From contig JAITAI010000279.1 in the NCBI GenBank assembly GCA_031284195.1, forward strand, positions 1 through 8,434: DNA of 8,434 nucleotides, given 5' to 3'. Positions within the stretch are counted from its first letter, which is position 1. The number at the start of each line of letters is the position of its first letter. Shown piece after piece: positions 6,656-8,434 of the stretch. The position numbers were made by a program, and so were the translations under genes. Source of the stretch: Treponema sp. GTDB taxonomy: Bacteria; Spirochaetota; Spirochaetia; Treponematales; Breznakiellaceae. Below the pieces are notes generated by a model, which did no database searches, was not told the DNA's origin, and saw nothing but the letters and a program-made list of their open reading frames with translations.

Positions 6656-7026
6656 AACCCGTAGGATGAACCGTCAATGGCTTAACCGGAATAGGGACGA
6701 TTGAGGAGCTGAGGGATACCTGGGTTTCAAAGCGCAACAACCGGAAAATTACGGGACCGCGGCAAGGTGCCACCGCCGATGCCCGTATCAAACTTGGCCA
6801 TTATGGAGACTTCCCTAACTACGAAGAACCATCCTGACCAATCGGTGCCCTTCAGAGGACCGGATGCGGGACGTCTTGAGCGGTATTCGGTGAAGTATGC
6901 TGGTTTGAAGAGCTTCTTCCTTGGAGGATTACCTATCCGGCCTGTAAGGATTGAAAAACAGGACCCAGGAAATCATCCCAAAGAACCGGTTCCACGCATT
7001 TTCAGTCCGGCTGGATCCCCGTCTCC
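6656..7026. other. Higher-GC spacer with no clear gene
   Basis: Base composition rises sharply after the AT-rich array and resembles coding DNA, yet no frame makes a convincing gene. A plus-strand frame is open without a standard ATG or Shine-Dalgarno site from about 6664 to 6834; its translation includes GIGTIEELRDTWV and ends NYEEPS. Another plus frame runs from 6767 on and then only shadows the 3' end of the minus-strand thioredoxin gene. A short palindrome, GAACCGGTTC, lies at 6983-6992. The stretch could be a decayed gene, part of a multi-copy intergenic element that includes the arrays, or a structured RNA. Nothing here is specific enough to choose. Confidence 0.45.
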
Positions 7027-7524
7027 TTATTTCTCCAGCAGAGCGGAAACATCCCGGTTAAGTTCTGCCCGGCTGTATGCGCCGATTCGGATCGACCGGA
7101 TAATCCCTGCCTCGTCAATGAGATAGGTCTGGGGGATGGCGCTTATACGGTAAAGCTGAGCAATTCGGTACTCCTGGTCCATCACCACATTGAGGGTAAC
7201 CTTGGCGCGTCCTAGAAAATCAGCAATCTCCTCTTCTGTCTCCGCGCAATTTACCGCCAGCACCGTAATATCCTGGGTCTTGGTGGTGGTAAGCGCGGAA
7301 ATAAGGGGCAGTTCCCGGATACAGGGACCGCACCAAGTGGCCCAGAAATGCAGGGCCACAGGCTTTCCCCGGTAAGAGGACAATTTCATGGGTTTACCCT
7401 CAGCCGAGGTAAAGGTAAAATCCGGGGCTGGGTTACCCACCGCTAGTTCAGCTCCCTGAACCGAAAGGGCTGCGCTCAAAAGCAGCATGATACCCGTACA
7501 TAAGACGCTTTTTTTATAACTCAT
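7027..7524 (-). CDS. TlpA/ResA-like extracytoplasmic thioredoxin
   Basis: This 165-residue protein is a membrane-exported thiol-disulfide oxidoreductase of the TlpA/ResA/AhpC-TSA type. Residues 1 to about 24 form a signal peptide (MSYKKS, then a hydrophobic core, then SVQGAE at the likely cleavage site). The mature part opens with the family pattern VGNPAPDFTF (29-38), followed by LSSYRGKPVALHFWATWCGPC; the redox pair is Cys65 and Cys68. The cis-proline loop is AIPQTYLID (Pro131). One further cysteine, Cys93, lies outside the active site. It probably keeps exported proteins or a partner reduced outside the cytoplasm. The ATG overlaps the stop codon of the upstream 4Fe-4S gene (ATGA), so the two are made together and probably act together. 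No CcdA or DsbD is encoded within the window. Confidence 0.93.
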   Translation of the reverse strand: MSYKKSVLCTGIMLLLSAALSVQGAELAVGNPAPDFTFTSAEGKPMKLSSYRGKPVALHFWATWCGPCIRELPLISALTTTKTQDITVLAVNCAETEEEIADFLGRAKVTLNVVMDQEYRIAQLYRISAIPQTYLIDEAGIIRSIRIGAYSRAELNRDVSALLEK

Positions 7525-8354
7525 CTGGCTCTGCTTCCCCCCTTTTGTGCAATATTATGGGTAATTGCCTGTACCGGACAATCCTGCATACATTCGCCGC
7601 AGCGGATACATTCCCGGTCATTGACCATACCAGTATCCATTTTACATTTTTTAGCGCAGGTTCCGCAATGGGTACAGGCTGCCTCATCAATCTGTATGCC
7701 CAGCAGGGCATACCGGTTAAAAAGACCGTAAATCCCTCCCAAGGGACAGAGGAAGCGACAGAAAAACCGGAACAGCACCACCGAAAGGGCAGCGATACTG
7801 ATAAGCAAGGCGAGTTTCCAGAAAAAGAGACCCCCTATGAGGTCCCGCAGGGCCTGGTTCGCGAGCACCAGGGGAATTCCCGCTTCCAAGGTTCCTGCAG
7901 GACACACCAGTTTACAGAAAAAAGGCGCCCCATACCCTTCGATGAAAAAGAAGGCCCCTGGCAGGCCGATGACCAGCAGGACAAGAAGGGCATATTTAAG
8001 TCCGGTGAGCTTTCGGGTGAGGGCATTTTTCCGTACTTTCGGGGAGGGTATTTTGTATAAAAGCTCCTGGATGAGGCCGAAGGGACAGAGGAAACCGCAC
8101 ACCCCCCGGCCCAGGACTATGCCGAAAAGTAAGAAGAGGCCGGTAACAAAAAAGGGAATCCGGCCTTCCGCAAGGGCGTTCTGGAGCGCCCCCAGGGGAC
8201 AAGCCGCGATTGCCCCAGGACAGGAATAGCAGTTAAGCCCAGGAACGCAGATGTTTTTCAGGGGACTTTTGGACAGGGAACCGGTCTTGAACTGAGGTAT
8301 ATCCGCATTGCAGAGGAGCATGGACAGACCTTGCATCAGCTTACGTTTACCCAA
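7521..8354 (-). CDS. NapH-like membrane 4Fe-4S protein, putative electron donor
   Basis: From TTG at 8354 the protein has 277 residues. It opens MGKRKLMQGLSMLLCNADIP and then a cysteine-rich element, CVPGLNCYSCPGAIAACP (Cys36, 42, 45, 52). Three membrane C-x-x-x-C-P motifs follow: CGFLCP (86-91), CKLVCP (147-152) and CRFLCP (199-204), as in NapH/NosR/RdxA-type quinol-linked electron transfer proteins. Hydrophobic segments lie near 67-84, 119-138 and 171-198. The C terminus is a two-cluster ferredoxin domain with Cys227, 230, 233, 237 and Cys249, 252, 255, 259. This architecture recurs in anaerobes. TTG at 8354 has GGAG 10 bases upstream and gives an N terminus I expect for this family. The frame stays open to GTG at 8411, and a stop lies just upstream at 8420, so 8411 is the longest alternative (296 residues). 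The overlap with the TlpA gene suggests it supplies that thioredoxin with electrons. Confidence 0.88.
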   Translation of the reverse strand: MGKRKLMQGLSMLLCNADIPQFKTGSLSKSPLKNICVPGLNCYSCPGAIAACPLGALQNALAEGRIPFFVTGLFLLFGIVLGRGVCGFLCPFGLIQELLYKIPSPKVRKNALTRKLTGLKYALLVLLVIGLPGAFFFIEGYGAPFFCKLVCPAGTLEAGIPLVLANQALRDLIGGLFFWKLALLISIAALSVVLFRFFCRFLCPLGGIYGLFNRYALLGIQIDEAACTHCGTCAKKCKMDTGMVNDRECIRCGECMQDCPVQAITHNIAQKGGSRAR

Positions 8355-8434
8355 TGCCGATACACTCCAGACAGACAAAAACCGCTTTTCTGAATACCGC
8401 GGCAGTATCACCCCGGACTATACCGGCCATGATA

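Noticed and set aside
6561..6791. Minus-strand frame of 76 codons reading into the 21-base array
   Set aside because: Its C-terminal half is simply translated repeat (Ser/Phe/Lys-rich); unit lengths vary, so no frame is kept through the array.
6983..6992. Palindrome GAACCGGTTC as a terminator or operator
   Set aside because: It is only 10 bases with no loop and no T run on either strand, so no function can be supported.
6656..7026. Group II intron, diversity-generating retroelement template or transposase remnant
   Set aside because: No reverse transcriptase or transposase motif, no domain V-like hairpin and no terminal inverted repeats could be recognised.
6767..7126. Plus-strand frame of 119 codons from GTG at 6767
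   Set aside because: It lacks a Shine-Dalgarno site, is rich in Pro/Ser/Arg, and its last 100 bases overlap the thioredoxin gene on the other strand.
7545..8060. Plus-strand open frame of 171 codons opposite the 4Fe-4S protein gene
   Set aside because: The minus-strand gene has a full set of family motifs, and the plus frame is only its antisense shadow.

Overview
The window looks like an ordinary bacterial chromosome segment with two gene blocks that converge on a 930-base gene-free, repeat-rich spacer. The genes are moderately GC-rich with good Shine-Dalgarno sites. The left end (1-440) and part of the spacer (about 6340-6660) are AT-rich. The gene content and protein style (LspA with an RNKAIAFSLG motif, a TlpA plus 4Fe-4S membrane protein pair) suggest a host-associated anaerobe, possibly a spirochaete of the Treponema group. 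That assignment is inference and not proven by anything in the window.

Left block, plus strand, 462-6096: clpB (disaggregase), a membrane protein with an alpha/beta-hydrolase-like domain whose nucleophile elbow carries Asp instead of Ser, a NIF3/YbgI-family dinuclear-metal protein, lspA (prolipoprotein signal peptidase) and a 92-residue two-helix membrane protein. Gaps are 13 bases, an ATGA overlap, 14 bases and a TTGA overlap, so all five probably form one translationally linked operon. It joins protein quality control with envelope and lipoprotein maturation. Upstream (1-461) is an AT-rich leader with a run of ten G residues and a possible 59-residue minus-strand ORF. I see no CIRCE operator and no convincing promoter.

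Right block, minus strand, 8354 (or 8411) to 7027: a NapH-like membrane protein with many cysteine motifs and two C-terminal 4Fe-4S clusters, followed with an ATGA overlap by a secreted TlpA/ResA-type thioredoxin. The likely reading is that the iron-sulfur protein supplies electrons across the membrane to the extracytoplasmic thioredoxin.

The spacer between the blocks (6097-7026) is the least explained part. It holds about four direct copies of a 23-base unit (6155-6246), then 15 degenerate units with a mean period of about 21.4 bases (6331-6655). The second array has an internal higher-order pattern and A/T tracts repeating at about two helical turns, so it may be intrinsically curved DNA. 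A further 370 bases of higher-GC sequence follow with no clear gene. No tRNA, rRNA, CRISPR array, intact insertion sequence or riboswitch was recognised.
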